Of a stretch of DNA of 64,000 nt, positions 22,331 through 33,954 are shown one piece after another; within the stretch, counting starts at the first letter, position 1; each line of letters starts with the position of its first letter. Location: the NCBI GenBank assembly GCA_963383645.1, contig OY726563.1, positions 38,013,331 to 38,077,330 on the forward strand, written 5' to 3'. The position numbers and the translations under genes were made by a program. This stretch comes from Muscardinus avellanarius (Eukaryota > Chordata > Mammalia > Rodentia > Gliridae). The notes below the pieces were generated by a model. That model was not told the origin of the DNA. It saw only the letters and a list, made by a program, of their open reading frames with translations, and searched no databases.

Positions 22331-23372
22331 AGAAACAGTGGGCAACTGGACTCCCTTTCAATCAGTAAATTAATATGCTGTGAGTGGGGAAGCATTAAAA
22401 TTCACACTGATTCAGCAGCCTCCTGCTGCAATAAGAGAAAATGAGAAACAAGTTTTTCTGCAGATAAATCACTAATAAAAGCTAAAATTTCCAAATGAAC
22501 AGTGGGCAATGCTAGATTTTGGAAATCGATTAAAACATTTCCTTGTAAGGCAGAAAGCCTGCAACAGAAACCAACATGGAATTGGGAAAAGATCTGAATT
22601 CAAAGACAAGAGTCCTGCTTTTCTACAGAGAGTACAAAGAAGAAAAAAATCAGCCCACGTCTCTGCTGCTAAATGAGCAGATTGAAATGAATATGACCTA
22701 TGTGTGTCAGGTAGAAAAACCCACTCTTGAAACTTAATCTCCAAAAAATAGCAAGTCTGGCTCCATTTCCACTGGGCTAAACAGCAGTCTAATTGGTTGA
22801 TTGAGTAGGTATTCCAGCTTCTTTGGCTCCCTGATAAACCACCAGAAACCTTAATGGCTACCGGCAAAGACATTCTGTTTGCTCACAAACCTGCATTTGT
22901 CCACAGGGCTCGGCAGGGATGCTCACCTCCATTCCCTTGTGACAGCTGGGATGGTCCCAAGGCCACTTGGCACTAGTAAAGGTGGCTCCAAGGCTGGAGG
23001 CTGGAATCACCCAGGGATTGCTCACTGGCATCTGGCAGCTGATGCTGGGGAGACTCACAAAGCTGGGGGAATGGACAACTGAAGTTTCTTGGGCATGTCT
23101 CTCTGTCACTTTGTGATCGCTCCATGCAGCCTCTCTCAGCTGGTGGCCTCCAGATAGACATCTTATGCAAAGGCTCCATCATCCCAAGACAGGCGTCCCA
23201 AGAGAGCAGGAGCCTAGAAGAAGCAGTGTCACCTTTTATGATCCAGAGTCAACACTTACTTCTACTTTCTGTTCATTACAAGACAGTCACCAAAGGCTGG
23301 CCCACATTCAAAGAGAGATGATAGGTTCCATTTCAGTGACTGTGGAACTGGTGTGGGCTGGTTTTTTGGGTT
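22331..23372. other. Unassigned, repeat-poor sequence
   Basis: About 1 kb without recognised repeats. Open frames up to 133 codons (minus strand, 22,472-22,873) have no recognisable domain, and I do not call them genes. Confidence 0.4.
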
Positions 23373-23422
23373 TTGTTTTGGTATGGGGGATTGGGTATTC
23401 TACCTCAGAGCTACACCCCCAG
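23373..23422 (-). repeat. SINE fragment, ID part only
   Basis: Inverted ID piece (ggtatgggggattgggtattc to acacccccagc), cut off where the L1 begins. Confidence 0.7.
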
Positions 23423-24275
23423 CATTTTTTTATTGGTGCACTAAAGTCTCACATCATAATGTGGATCATGTTGACAATGGCATATACTTGGTGCCACTCC
23501 CCTCCTGCTTCCCCTTCTCCCTCCCTCCCAATATTGTCCAGGTTAACAATGTTATATTCACATGTATACACATATTAGAATGCAGCTTTTCCATTAATTA
23601 ACCACAGCCTTCTTCCTCTTCTAACCTTACTTTCTGGCTTTGCTGAGGTTGCCCCTCCATTATTTGGAGTTCCTCTGGTATCCCCAATGCTCCCTAGTTT
23701 GGGAATATTAGAGAAAACATATGTCCCTTCTCTTTCTGTGCTTGGCTGATCTCACTTAACATAATGTTCTCCAGGTCTTTCCATCTTCTTGCAAATGACA
23801 TGATTTTGTTCTTCTTTATAGCTGAGTAGAATTCTATTGTGTGTATTTCCAATAATTTTGCAATCCATTCATCTGTTGATGGAGACCTAGATTGGTTCCA
23901 TATTTTGGCTATTGCAAATTGTGCTGCTATGAACATGGATATGCATATGTTACTGTAGTTCTCTGATTTCAACCCCCCTGGAATGATACCCAGGAGTGGT
24001 ATAGCCGGATCATAGAGTAGATCCATTCCCAATTTCCTAAGGACTCTCCACACTGATCTCCATAGTGGCTGAACTAGTTTGCACTCCCACCAACAGTGTA
24101 AGAGTTCTTCTTTCCCCACATCCTCACCAGCATTTGTTGTTATTTGACTTCTTTATGCTTGCCACTCTGATTGGGGTTAGATGAAATCTCAGCGTAGTTT
24201 TGAATTACATCTCCCTGATGGCTAATGATGTTGAACATCTTTTCATGTATCTATTGGCCATTTGTATATCTTCAA
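23421..24275 (-). mobile_element. L1, 5'-truncated: 3' UTR and ORF2 C-terminus
   Basis: On the minus strand the ORF2 tail is open over 141 codons (23,694-24,119) with the typical C-terminal motifs HCWWECKLVQPLWRSVW, DPAIPLLGI and MFIAAQFAIAKIWNQ. The 3' UTR and the terminal signal (inverted attggtgcac) follow to about 23,423. The upstream ORF2 part is missing. Confidence 0.9.
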
Positions 24276-24405
24276 GCCTTTTTTATCTTGAAATAGGGTT
24301 TCTTTAAGTTTCTCAGTGTCTTGCTAAATTGCTGAGTCTGGTCTTGAACCTATTCTGTCTCGGCCTCCCAAGTACTGGGATTATAAGCATACACCACTGG
24401 CTTGT
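24276..24405 (-). repeat. SINE, B1 part only
   Basis: Inverted B1 part, tatcttgaaatagggtttc to caccactggctt, without the ID monomer. Confidence 0.8.
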
Positions 24406-24420
24406 GTGAATTTTTAAAAA

Positions 24421-24632
24421 AATTTTTGTGGTGCTAGGAATTGAACCCAGAGGCATTCTACTTCTGAGCTCCACTCTCAGCCTAATTTTTTATTCTTTAT
24501 TTTTTGAAACAGGGTCTCACTAGTTGTGGAAGGCCTCACAAGTTGCTGAGGCTGGCTACGAACCTGTGAGCCTCCTATCTCAGCCTCCCACGTACTGGGA
24601 TTACAAGTGTGCACCAATATGCCCAGTGTGTG
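24421..24632 (-). repeat. SINE (B1-ID dimer)
   Basis: Inverted full copy from gtggtgctaggaattgaac to caatatgcccagtg. Confidence 0.85.
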
Positions 24633-26309
24633 GATGTTTTAATACATCATAGTTGGTGACTCTGTCTTTTTGAGGAGTGGAAAAAAGATACTGCCAGATC
24701 AAGCTTATTAATGTGGCTGTTCCAAGACCTAGCCAGCTATTATCCCTTCCTGGCATCTCCCCAAATGCATAGAGTTTCATGAGGATGCTGACTAGGTGCT
24801 TATTTTTGGATGAATTTGAAACAGTGGATGAGATGGAAGGGAAATGACTGGGCTGAATTAGTGCCCATCCTTTCCCAAATGCCCAGCAGGGAGGAGGCTC
24901 TGCCGAGAACCTGGCTGCTTCATAACAAGTTTGGCTTTCATCAGCTCAAGATCCCCAGAGCCATGGTTATGACTTTAGAGAACTCAGCCTGAGCAAGGAA
25001 GTTAGAGTGCTTGGGTTCACTAGAAGTGCCCCAGAGTCACCAAGTGGTCCCTTCAGATTCATTTACGCTAATGACATAGAGGTTACTAAAAATAAGAGCC
25101 AGCGTAATAGACACTTTAGAGTTGTAAGTCACTCTGGGCTTTGTAAGCTGTATCCATATATACTCTCTCATTTTTGTTCTTTATAATAGAAGTTTCAAAT
25201 ATTTCTCTACTGAATGACAACACAGATCACTACCAAGTTCACCTTGAAGAATGACCAACATTGGAAGAAAGGACTTTCTATGTGGGAGAAGCCCAGGTAG
25301 CTTGCTTACATGGCAATTTTCATTGATCAGGGGGAATTACCAGTTTATTTCATGAGGTCCTTCTGGTACTTCAGCTTGGAGTAATTGTTCCTTTTTTTCT
25401 TACCTCCTTTAGCATTATGATCGAACCTTTATTTCACATTTCTCTTGGGTGCTATTCTGGTTAGCTCTTTTCATATCCTTACCCTCTTCCCCACACTCAC
25501 CTCACAGTTGTGAACATTGGAGCATGATGAGTCATTTTGTTGACGTTTTATTCCATAAAGCATCTAGCATGGTGCCTTGCACTTCTACACTTGTTGAAGA
25601 GTGAATGTATGAAAACATATCACATAGAAACTTCAACATAAAAAATGTGAAGATGTATGAACATCACACTCATAAACACAAAGGCTGTCTCTCATCATTA
25701 GAGAAGAGTAAGAAAAAATAAAAGCACATAATCATGTTTACGTATGGCACAAAGAAATATTTCACTATCACCATCTATCCATTTTGATGAGCATGTGCAT
25801 AGCATATTTTAGTGGGCCCACACCAATATTTGCATCATTATCATCAGCAGAGAATAGACTTTTAATATTTTATAACAATTTTATGACCATCTCATTTAGA
25901 AATTGCACAAATATTATGAGAGACACGTTTTAATAAACACGTTTAATAAACTAAATTTACGGAAGACATTTTGAGTATCAAATATTTTGCTTATAAATGC
26001 CTTTTCATATTGCCAAGTCAATTATTACGGTTCTGAGATGCTGAACCCAAAATCATTTCAGAATCAGGAATACTTGATTAGTTAAGATGTGAAGTGAATG
26101 GGTGTCTTTACTTTGAATTACCATCAAAACCAAAGATAGAAAACCTATTGAGTTTTAGAGGAGACGAGGACTCCAAGGCCAAAGAAGTGAGACTAGTTCT
26201 TTGCTTCATGGGGCAAGTTGCTGACTGTCCATGGAAAAAAGCAAACCATGGGTTCCATGAAAGGAATTATGCCATTCATTCCATGGGCAGATGATGGATA
26301 GTTTAATTT
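24633..26309. other. Longest repeat-poor interval of the window
   Basis: About 1.7 kb in which I recognise no SINE, L1 or LTR and no coding signal. Open frames are short (at most 66 codons) and lack domains. It is a candidate for unique or conserved non-coding DNA, which only a genome alignment could show. Confidence 0.4.
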
Positions 26310-26482
26310 TTTTAAGTACTGGGATTGAACCCAAGGGGAATTCTACCTGTAAGTTATGTCCTTTTTAATTTTTGTTTTGAATCAGGGTCTTGCTAAGTTG
26401 CTTAGACTGGCTTCAAACTTGTGATCCTCCTTCCTCAGCCTCTCAAGTACTGGGATTACAGAGGTGTGCCACCACACCCAGC
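26310..26482 (-). repeat. SINE, part of linker deleted
   Basis: Inverted copy with a shortened junction between the ID part (taagttatgtcc) and the B1 part. Confidence 0.8.
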
Positions 26483-26523
26483 CCTCTTTTTCTTCTCCTA
26501 CTTCTTTAAAATTAAAATCACTC

Positions 26524-26728
26524 AAGCCGGGCATGGTGGCACACACTTGTAATCCCTTCGCTTGGGAGGCTGAGACAGGAGGATCACACAGGTTCAAAGC
26601 CAGCCTCAGCTACTGAGTGAGGCTCTCAGTAACTCAGTGAGACCCTGTTTCCAAATAAAATATAAAAAAGGTCTGGGAGTATAGCCCAGGGGTAAAAAGC
26701 CTCTGGGTTCCACCCCAGTACCACCAAA

Positions 26729-26763
<35 letters not shown>

Positions 26764-26764
26764 A
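26524..26764 (+). repeat. SINE with (AAAT)n tail
   Basis: Long-subfamily forward copy; the tail has become an AAAT array (26,725-26,764). Confidence 0.9.
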
Positions 26765-26772
26765 ACCACTCA

Positions 26773-26970
26773 GCCAAGCATGGTGGTACACTCTTGTAAT
26801 CCTAGTTCTTGGAAGAATGAGACAGGAGGATCATAGCTTCCTGGCCAGCTTCAACTACTTAGTAAGGCCCTCCACAACCTAGTGAGTCTGTGCTTCAAAA
26901 TAAAAAATAAAAAGTAGGGCTAGGTGTGTAACTCGGCCGTAGAATGCCCCTGGGTTCAATTCCCGGTACT

Positions 26971-27003
<33 letters not shown>
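26773..27003 (+). repeat. SINE with 31-nt poly(A) tail
   Basis: Forward copy directly after the previous one. The ID part is well preserved (gggttcaattcccggtac) and the pure A tail (26,973-27,003) suggests youth. Confidence 0.9.
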
Positions 27004-27005
<2 letters not shown>

Positions 27006-27269
27006 AAAACAACCCTGGCAGTAGTATGGAACTTGAATCAGATGAGTGAGACTCAAAACCTTGTTCCCAGCTAAAGCAATAGCTAGAATGAAGTCATGAG
27101 ATTCTTAAATCAGATCAAAGGAGAAAAAAATAGAATGAAATACCAGGCCATAAATAGTAAAACAAACAAACAAAAAAAAGACAATTGAGGTACTTTTATT
27201 CCACATTCATAGCTTTCAATTTTTAATTTAAAGTCATGATCATGGAACCAAGTTATTAATTCTTTGTGT

Positions 27270-27475
27270 GTATATGTGCTACTGGGGATTGAACCCAGGG
27301 ACATTCTGCCTCTGAGCTACAACCCCCCCCCAGCCCTTTTTATTTTTTTTTTTATTTTTTAAATAGGGTCTCACTAAGTTAGAGAGAGCCTTGCTAAGTT
27401 GCTGAGGCTGGCCTTGAACCTTCAATCCTCCTATCTCATCCTCCAAAATATTAGGATTATATGCATGTCCCACCT
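27270..27475 (-). repeat. SINE (B1-ID dimer)
   Basis: Inverted copy, gtgctactggggattgaac to tgtcccacc, with a C run in the ID/linker junction (27,324). Confidence 0.85.
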
Positions 27476-27770
27476 AATTTTCTTTTTTTAATGTCTTTAT
27501 TATTTTGGAGCAGTTTTAGATACACAATAAAATTAAGAAAAAGGCACAGAGCTCACACACATGCATAACCTCCCCCATTATCAAAATATCTCATCAGAGT
27601 GGTACATTTGTTACAATTGATGAACCTATGTTAACACATCATTATCACCCAACGTCCATAATTTATATTAGAGGTCACTCAAGGTTCTACATTCTATGTC
27701 ATTATACAAATATATAATGGCATGTGTTTATCATTATAGTATCAAACATAATGATTTCACTGTGTTAAGG

Positions 27771-28063
27771 TCAATATAGAATGTCCCCTAAAGAGCTCAG
27801 GGTTGATATAGTTAAGTCATGAGGGTTGTAATCTGATCAGTAATTCACTGTAATGGATTTATCTGGGCAGAAACCTAAGTCAGTAGAGTATAGCTAGAGA
27901 AAGTGTGTCCCTGGGGGTGTGGCCTTTACCCTCTGCTCACTCTCTGCTTCTGGCCTCCATGATGTGAGAATAGAGCTTTGTACACACTCTCTCTCCACTT
28001 CTGGCTGCCCTGCCCTGAGCTTCATACCCCAGCCTCACATGGACTGAACCCAGAATCTCAAAA
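27771..28063. repeat. Possible MaLR-like LTR fragment
   Basis: The phrases catgagggttgtaatctgat and, after the L1 insertion, gtggtcagtcattttggatta (28,708) recall rodent MaLR LTRs. The ends are not fixed. Confidence 0.35.
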
Positions 28064-28648
28064 AAGAATGGAAACCAAACTACCAAACTAATGCATGTGT
28101 ATCCATGTTCATAGCTGCACAATTCACCATTGCCAAACTATGGAGCCAGCCAAGATGTCCATCAACAGATGAATGGATTATAAAACTATGGGATATGTAC
28201 ACAATGGAATTTTACTCAACCATAAAGAAAAACACAATTACATCATTTACAGGGAAATGGATGGAACTGGAGGACATTATGCTAAGTGAGATTATTCAGT
28301 CACAAAAAATAAGAAATCAGATGCTCTTCCTAATATGCAGAAGCTAGGGATAAAATGTGTCATAAGGGGAACTCTAGATGAAGAAAGAGATTCTATAGAT
28401 GAGCAAATAAGGCAACCTAACTGAGGAGATGAGAGGGGGGAAGAGGAAAATTCTCTAATGTACATGATGTACATTAACAAACATATCAAAGTCAATCACT
28501 TAGCCAAACATGAGAAGGAGGGAGGGGAGGGAATGGGATGGGGCAAGAATTGGGTAAGAACTAATTGGGTGATGTGTGCATGTATGCTTCTACCATCTTG
28601 TATCCCATGAAGATGTATGACTACAATGCACCAATAAAAAAATTTTAA
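28064..28648 (+). mobile_element. L1, 5'-truncated 3' end, with target duplication
   Basis: Forward L1 tail: the last 80 or so codons of ORF2 (FIAAQFTIAKLWSQPRCPS, EFYSTIKKNTITSF) in a frame open at 28,105-28,347, then the 3' UTR with its G-rich run and the terminal aatgcaccaataaaaa. The flanks repeat agaatctc-caaaaaa (about 28,051 and 28,652), as expected for target-primed insertion. Confidence 0.9.
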
Positions 28649-29317
28649 AAAGAATCTCCAAAAAACTTCAAGCAAAAAATCTTTCCTCCTTTTAAGTTAT
28701 GTGGTCAGTCATTTTGGATTATAGCACTGAGGATGTTGGCTGAAACATACTGTCTTAAAATACTGTGTTCTGCCTTCTCATCCTTCCCTGACCCCGAACT
28801 TTGGCAACCACTGATTATTTTACTGTCTCCATTATTGGCCTTTCCCAGAATGTCATGTAGTTGGAACAATTTGATATGCAGCCTTTTGAGATTGGCTTCT
28901 TTCACTTAGTAATATGCATTTAAGGTCTTTCTATGTCTTTTATGGCTTGTTAGCTCTTTTTTTTCCCTAGTGCTGAATAGTACCTTATTGTCTAGGTGTA
29001 ACAGTTTATTTACCTATTCACTTACTGAAGGCTATCTGGGTCACTTCCAAGTTTTGACAATTCTGAATATCTGTGTGCAGACTTTTTACAGACTTAAGTC
29101 TTCAACTTCTTTGGGTAAACACCAAAGACCACAATTGCTGAATCATAAGGTAAGATTATGTTTAGTTTTGAAAAAACTTGCCAAACTGCCTTAAGAGTGG
29201 CTATACTATTTAATATTTCCATCAGTTCCTGCTTGTCCACATCCTCACCAGGCATTTGGTGTGATAACAATAACAAGTGTTCCAGTTTTGGCCATTGTAA
29301 TAGATGTGTAGTGATAC

Positions 29318-30315
29318 TGAAACGGGGGGGGTTCTTGAGAAGAAACCCAATGTTTCATCAAAAATGAAATGGAGTTTCTTGAGAAGAAACTCGGCATTTC
29401 CTTACCGGGTTCTTGTCTATGGTGAGCGAAGAATGACACCCACACCCGCAGACTGCAGGAAGGGGAGTAAATGGTTTATTGAAAGCAGCAGTGAATAGGG
29501 AAAAGAGGTCGAACACCCCAAAGGGGCTGTCGGAACTCTGGGGTCCAGCAGCTGCCTTCAGGACAATACTTGAGGGCAGCCCAAGCCGAATGCCTTCAGT
29601 TACAAGCTGCTTTCTCCCAAAGTCCACGCGGATCAGCCAGAAAGGAATAGGGAAAAGTGGCCGAACACCCCAAAGGGGCTGTCGGAACTCTGGAGTCCAG
29701 CAGCTGCCTTCAGAACAATACTTGAGAGTAGCCCAAGCCTAATGCTTTCAATTGCAAGCTGCTTTCTTCCAGAGTCCACGCGATCTGCCAGAAAAGAGGT
29801 GCAGGTCACCCCTAGGGGCTCTGGTCGGCCTTGATGTCCAGCAAAGGCCTTCAGGTCACTACCCGAATATAGCCTGAGCCATGTGCCCTCAATTTCACTC
29901 TGCCTTCTCTCAAGGCTAATGCGACCTGCAAGAGAGAGAAAAGCTCCCCAAAGGGCGGGGGGGGGGGGTCCCCGAGAGGGGGAAAACCATTTTGGTGGCT
30001 GAGCTAGGGGATTTTATATATGTCTGCATGTCCTCTGTTGGTTGTGGTGAGTTTGGGATTCTGGGAATTCTGGGAAGCAGCTCTCAGAATTTGCATAGGG
30101 TATTTGCATGTCCTTTGAAGGGTCTCATCTCCTTTCAGTAGGAGTGTCAGACTTGCTCCAAGTGATGTCTCCTGGGTTTGTTGATTAATAAACAGATGGT
30201 TTTGTGAAGCTTTGGCCCTTCTTATCTCTGAACCTTGGCCCCTCACCCCTCAGGAAATTAAGTTTTTTCTACCGAGGCCTCTTCCCTATCCGCCTATTTC
30301 CTTTCTATCTCCTCA
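29318..30315 (-). mobile_element. Solo LTR, probable class I ERV, with 4-bp target duplication
   Basis: The boundaries follow from the interrupted L1M text: LTR ends TG (29,318) and CA (30,315), flanked on both sides by ATAC (29,314-29,317 and 30,316-30,319). On the minus strand there is a TATA-like box (inverse of attttatata at 30,011) and an AATAAA signal (inverse of tttatt at 29,475). Between them lie about three tandem units of roughly 150 bp. A 4-bp duplication fits gammaretrovirus-like (class I) integrases. No internal retroviral sequence is attached. Confidence 0.8.
29493..29940. repeat. Tandem units of about 150 bp within the solo LTR
   Basis: gaatagggaaaag recurs at 29,493 and 29,645 (152 bp). 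The whole unit (caaaggggctgtcggaactc, ccagcagctgccttcag) is near-identical in the first two copies. A third, more diverged copy follows from about 29,793. Confidence 0.85.
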
Positions 30316-30406
30316 ATACCTCGTTGTTGTTTTAACTTGAACAGTCCTGAGGACACATGGCATGGAACATCTTTTTGCATGCTTATTTGCTGTTATTAAG
30401 TCGTGT

Positions 30407-30533
30407 CTTCTTTTTCTCTTCTTCCTCCTCCTGCTGCTTCTTCTTCTCCTTCTTCTTCCCCTCCTCTTCCTCCTCTTCCTCCTCCTCCTTCTCCTTCTCC
30501 TTCTCCTCCTTCTTCTTCTTTTTCTTCTTCTTC

Positions 30534-30573
<40 letters not shown>
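30407..30573. repeat. Pyrimidine tract (TTC/TCC)n joined to (TAT)n
   Basis: T/C-only DNA at 30,407-30,534 changes into a TAT array at 30,534-30,573 that forms the tail of the following inverted SINE. Confidence 0.95.
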
Positions 30574-30576
30574 TAC

Positions 30577-30765
30577 AGGGGATTAAGCCCAGGGCATTCT
30601 ATCTCTGAGCTATATCCCACTGCCCTTTTGATTTTTTATTGAAATAGGATCTCATTAAGTTGCTTAGGTTCTTACTAAGTTGCTGAGGCTGACTGTAAAC
30701 CTGTGACCCTACTGTCTCAGCCTCCCAAGTACTGGGATAACATGCATATGTCACTATGTCTGGCT
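30577..30765 (-). repeat. SINE following the (TAT)n tract
   Basis: Inverted copy, acaggggattaagcccaggg to actatgtctggcttt. Confidence 0.85.
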
Positions 30766-31076
30766 TTGTTAATTCTTTAAAAACCCGCCTTCCTAAAATT
30801 TGGCAGATTTCTCTAATTTCCAGGAGACTGTTTCTTCTCCATTTTTCCTTCATCAAGTAGTGATCCTCACAGGGTGTTTCCATCAGTGGCTCTGCCCATT
30901 GCTTATCTGGAGTGAAGAAAGAACTGAAAGCAACTCACTCTCTGAGAATCCTCTCCCCTGGGATATCTGCTCTGAGGACAAGTAGCAGGCTCCATACCTC
31001 TGCTGGAAGCCAAATTATATTGAAAGCACAAACTTCCCATTTCTTACAAATTTTTCACATTAAATTGAAGGGAACC
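30766..31076. other. Unassigned sequence
   Basis: No repeat or coding signal recognised. Confidence 0.4.
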
Positions 31077-31255
31077 CAGCCACAGTGGTGTTCTCTTATA
31101 ATCCCAGTACTTGGGAGGCTGAGACAGGAGGATTGCAGGTTTGAGGCCAGCCTCAGCAACATAGTGATGAGATCATGTTTCAAAATGGAAAATAAAGTAG
31201 AGCTGGGACTATAGTTCAGTGGTAGAATGCTGGTGTGTTCAATCCCCAGTACCAA
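31077..31255 (+). repeat. SINE (B1-ID dimer)
   Basis: Forward copy from ccagccacagtggtgttctc to gttcaatccccagtaccaaa. Confidence 0.85.
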
Positions 31256-31317
31256 AAATAGTTAATTAACTAATTAATTAAAAGGAAAAAGTTATCTTAG
31301 AAGTTTATAATTTATTT

Positions 31318-31738
31318 GCAGGTCTGGGGATGGAACCCAGAGGCATTTGACCTCCCAGCTATACCCCCTGCCCAATTTTTTATTCTTTGTTTTGTTTTGG
31401 TGGTACTGGGGGTGGAACCCAGGGGCTTTCTACCTCCGGGCTATACTCCCAGACCCATTTTCTATTTTATTTGGAAACAGGGTCTCACTAAGTTGCTGAG
31501 AGCCTCACTAAGTAGCTGAGGCTGGCTTCGAACGTGCGCGATTCTCCTGTCTCAGCCTCCCAAGTGCGGGGATTACAAGCGTGCGCCACCACGCCCGGCT
31601 TTATTCTTTATTTTGAAACTGGGTCTCACTGAGTTGCAAAAGGGCCTCACTAAATAACTGAGGCTGTCCATGAACCATGATCGTCTGGTCTCAGCCTCCC
31701 AAATGCTGGGATTACAAGTGTGCGCCACCACACCCGAA
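31318..31738 (-). repeat. SINE containing a younger SINE, same orientation
   Basis: The outer inverted copy (31,318-31,387 and 31,601-31,738) is interrupted in the linker by an inner long-subfamily copy (31,388-31,600). ttattcttt occurs on both sides of the inner copy. Confidence 0.85.
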
Positions 31739-31901
31739 TCTAAGAGCTTAGGAATCTAAATATTTTCCTTAAGAGCCTATCTTCCGATCTAAGAGCTGAT
31801 TGTCAAGATTCTGGATTTTGATTGTGTTTATTTGATTTTTCTAAAATACCAGTGTTTTAAAATTCAAATTCAGAGGTGCTGATTCCTGATATTTTGGAAT
31901 A

Positions 31902-31948
<47 letters not shown>

Positions 31949-32294
31949 GTTCTCAAATTAAAGACACTTGCTTGCATTGGGATGCCTATGCAAGTTTCTA
32001 AAATGTGTCTTAACACCTTGCCAAGCAAATAACACAAGCCTCATAGTAAATTCAGAAATCTGCTTTGCTCTCTTTCGGGTGAATGCCTCAGTCAAAACAG
32101 ATTGCTTTTTTAGAGTATTCTAGAGTTTGGTTGCCATCAACCTCAAAGGATTGTCATCAATCCTCTCAAAGCTCCTTAGCCTGGAGACCCGCCCTCAAAG
32201 TCACAGCCATATATTGAAAAGGAAAAACAATTCCTCCACACTCCCGATTGCTTATTTTCCTATAATTAGTGCCTTTCTTCCGGGAAGATATTTT
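31739..32294. other. Unassigned sequence with a (CA)23 tract
   Basis: The CA tract at 31,903-31,948 is not next to a recognisable SINE, unlike the other CA/TG arrays here. The rest is unassigned. Confidence 0.6.
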
Positions 32295-32465
32295 TTCTGG
32301 TATTTAGGATTGAATCCAAGGGCGTTTTACCACTGAGCTACACCCCTAGCCCTGTTTTATGAAACAGGGCCTCACTAAGTTGCTGAGGCTGGTCTCAAAC
32401 CAGCAATCCACCTAGCTCAACCTCCCAAGTACTGGAATGACAAGTATGTGCTACCACGCCCATCT
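32295..32465 (-). repeat. SINE, shortened linker
   Basis: Inverted copy, tggtatttaggattgaatcc to ccacgcccatct. Confidence 0.8.
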
Positions 32466-32487
32466 AGGAAGATTTGATCATTGATTT

Positions 32488-32635
32488 TTTGTTTTGTTTT
32501 GGTACTAGGGACTGAACCCAGGGGTATTCTACTTCCTAGCTACACCCCTAGGTGTTTTTTTTTTTTAAATAGGGTCTCATCAAGTTGCTGAGGGCCTCTC
32601 ACTAAATTGCTGAGTTCTGGCCTTGAACCTGGAAT
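32488..32635 (-). repeat. SINE, truncated
   Basis: ID part and first half of the B1 part; lost after ccttgaacctgg. Confidence 0.8.
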
Positions 32636-33027
32636 TTTATAAAATTTAGTTCTTCCAACTTGTTAAGTGTTAGAGGCAACAAAGAATTCCCTTACTGGGT
32701 GACATGAGATCTAATGAAATGTTCAGCTCCAAGAGTTAAGTAGTTTTTAAGTGTCCACTCAAGTTGTTTTGGATATCAGTTTATTAGCAAGTACAAAAAT
32801 AATTAAAAGCTTTTCTTTTTATAGCAGTCACACACTACCTGAATTAGTTAAGATGAGCTGTCACCTTCACATTGAAACCTCATATACTATCCCAAGTCCA
32901 AGATGGTCAGAGCACAGCAGAAACTAGGAAGTTGTTGAAGCAGTGGGGTAGAAACTCAGGCCAGAGAAAGTGGTAATAAGCCTCTTGATTAAGAAAATAA
33001 GAAAGAGGATGTAAAAAACGGGAACAA
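32636..33027. other. Unassigned sequence
   Basis: Nothing recognised. Confidence 0.4.
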
Positions 33028-33347
33028 GCCAAGCACGGTAGTACACACCTGTAATCCCAGTACTTGAGAGGCTGAGACAGGAAGATCGCAGGTTCAAGGC
33101 CAGCCTCAACCATTAGCAAGACACTATTTCAAAATGAAAATGAGCCGGGCGCGGTACATGCTTGTAATCCCTGCATTCAGGAGGCTGAGACTGGAGAATC
33201 ATGGTTCTCTGCCAGCCTCAGCTGCTTAGCAAGGCCCTTCACAACTCAGTGAGACCCTATTTCAAAAATTAAAAAGATGAAAAAATAGAGCTGGGGGTGT
33301 AGCTCGTAAGTACAATGCCCCTAGGTTCCATCCCCAGTACCACAAAA

Positions 33348-33406
<59 letters not shown>

Positions 33407-33507
33407 GAAGGAAGGAAATGAAAAAGGGCTGAGACACCGGCCGGGAAGTGGAATGTCCCTGGATTCAATCCCTAGCACCAAAAAAAAAAAAAAAAAAAAA
33501 AAAAAAT
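33028..33507 (+). repeat. SINE containing a second SINE with (GAAA)n tail
   Basis: The outer copy begins at 33,028 and its ID part resumes at 33,426 (gggctgagacaccggccgg) with a poly(A) tail at 33,480-33,507. The inner copy (33,144-33,349) carries a GAAA/GGAA tail to 33,418. Confidence 0.85.
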
Positions 33508-33954
33508 TAGAGGAACAAACTGTAATATAATCTAAATATTTTATTTTGATCAGTGAAATAGAATCACAACTAAATTTGAGAACATTAGATTCACCACCTG
33601 GGTCTACAGAGAACTACTTGCCCAAATGTCAACAAATTTTGCTGTCTTCCTTTTTCTGCGTTGCCACTGACCTGGGGTCCTCGCAACCATTGTTTGAGCA
33701 CAGAAGCCCTTGCATTCTGACTGGCACGGCCTATGGTGGGGAAGTGTCACCAGCTTCTCCTACGCAGCTGTTCCCATCATACCTGTGTCTTGACTTTCCC
33801 TCTCCGCAGCTGCAAAGCGGTGTGGCCTGGCACTGAGGCTAAAGATGGGAAGTAGAAAACGCCCTGTGCCCACAGCCCATGTTTGAGTAATCTCAAAAAT
33901 GTCTCAGCAACTTTCAGAGCCTCTGTTTCCTCTTTAGAAAAATACATAGGTTCA
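33508..33954. other. Unassigned sequence
   Basis: A 96-codon frame (33,546-33,836, plus) has no recognisable domain. No repeat identified. Confidence 0.4.

Larger units (their letters stand above)
27486..30395 (-). mobile_element. Ancient L1 (L1M-type) ORF2 end and 3' region, interrupted three ways
   Basis: Pieces at 27,486-27,770, 28,700-29,317 and 30,316-30,395 read, on the plus strand, as the reverse complement of an old L1 3' end (atttgttacaattgatgaac, ttggcaaccactgatta, agattggcttctttcacttag, gttgttgttttaac). The gaps are filled by an unassigned LTR-like stretch, a younger L1 (28,064-28,648) and a solo LTR (29,318-30,315). Coding capacity is gone. Confidence 0.7.

Noticed and set aside
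22472..22873. 133-codon minus-strand frame
   Set aside because: No recognisable domain, no splice-site support that I could judge, and low-complexity cysteine/serine content typical of chance frames.
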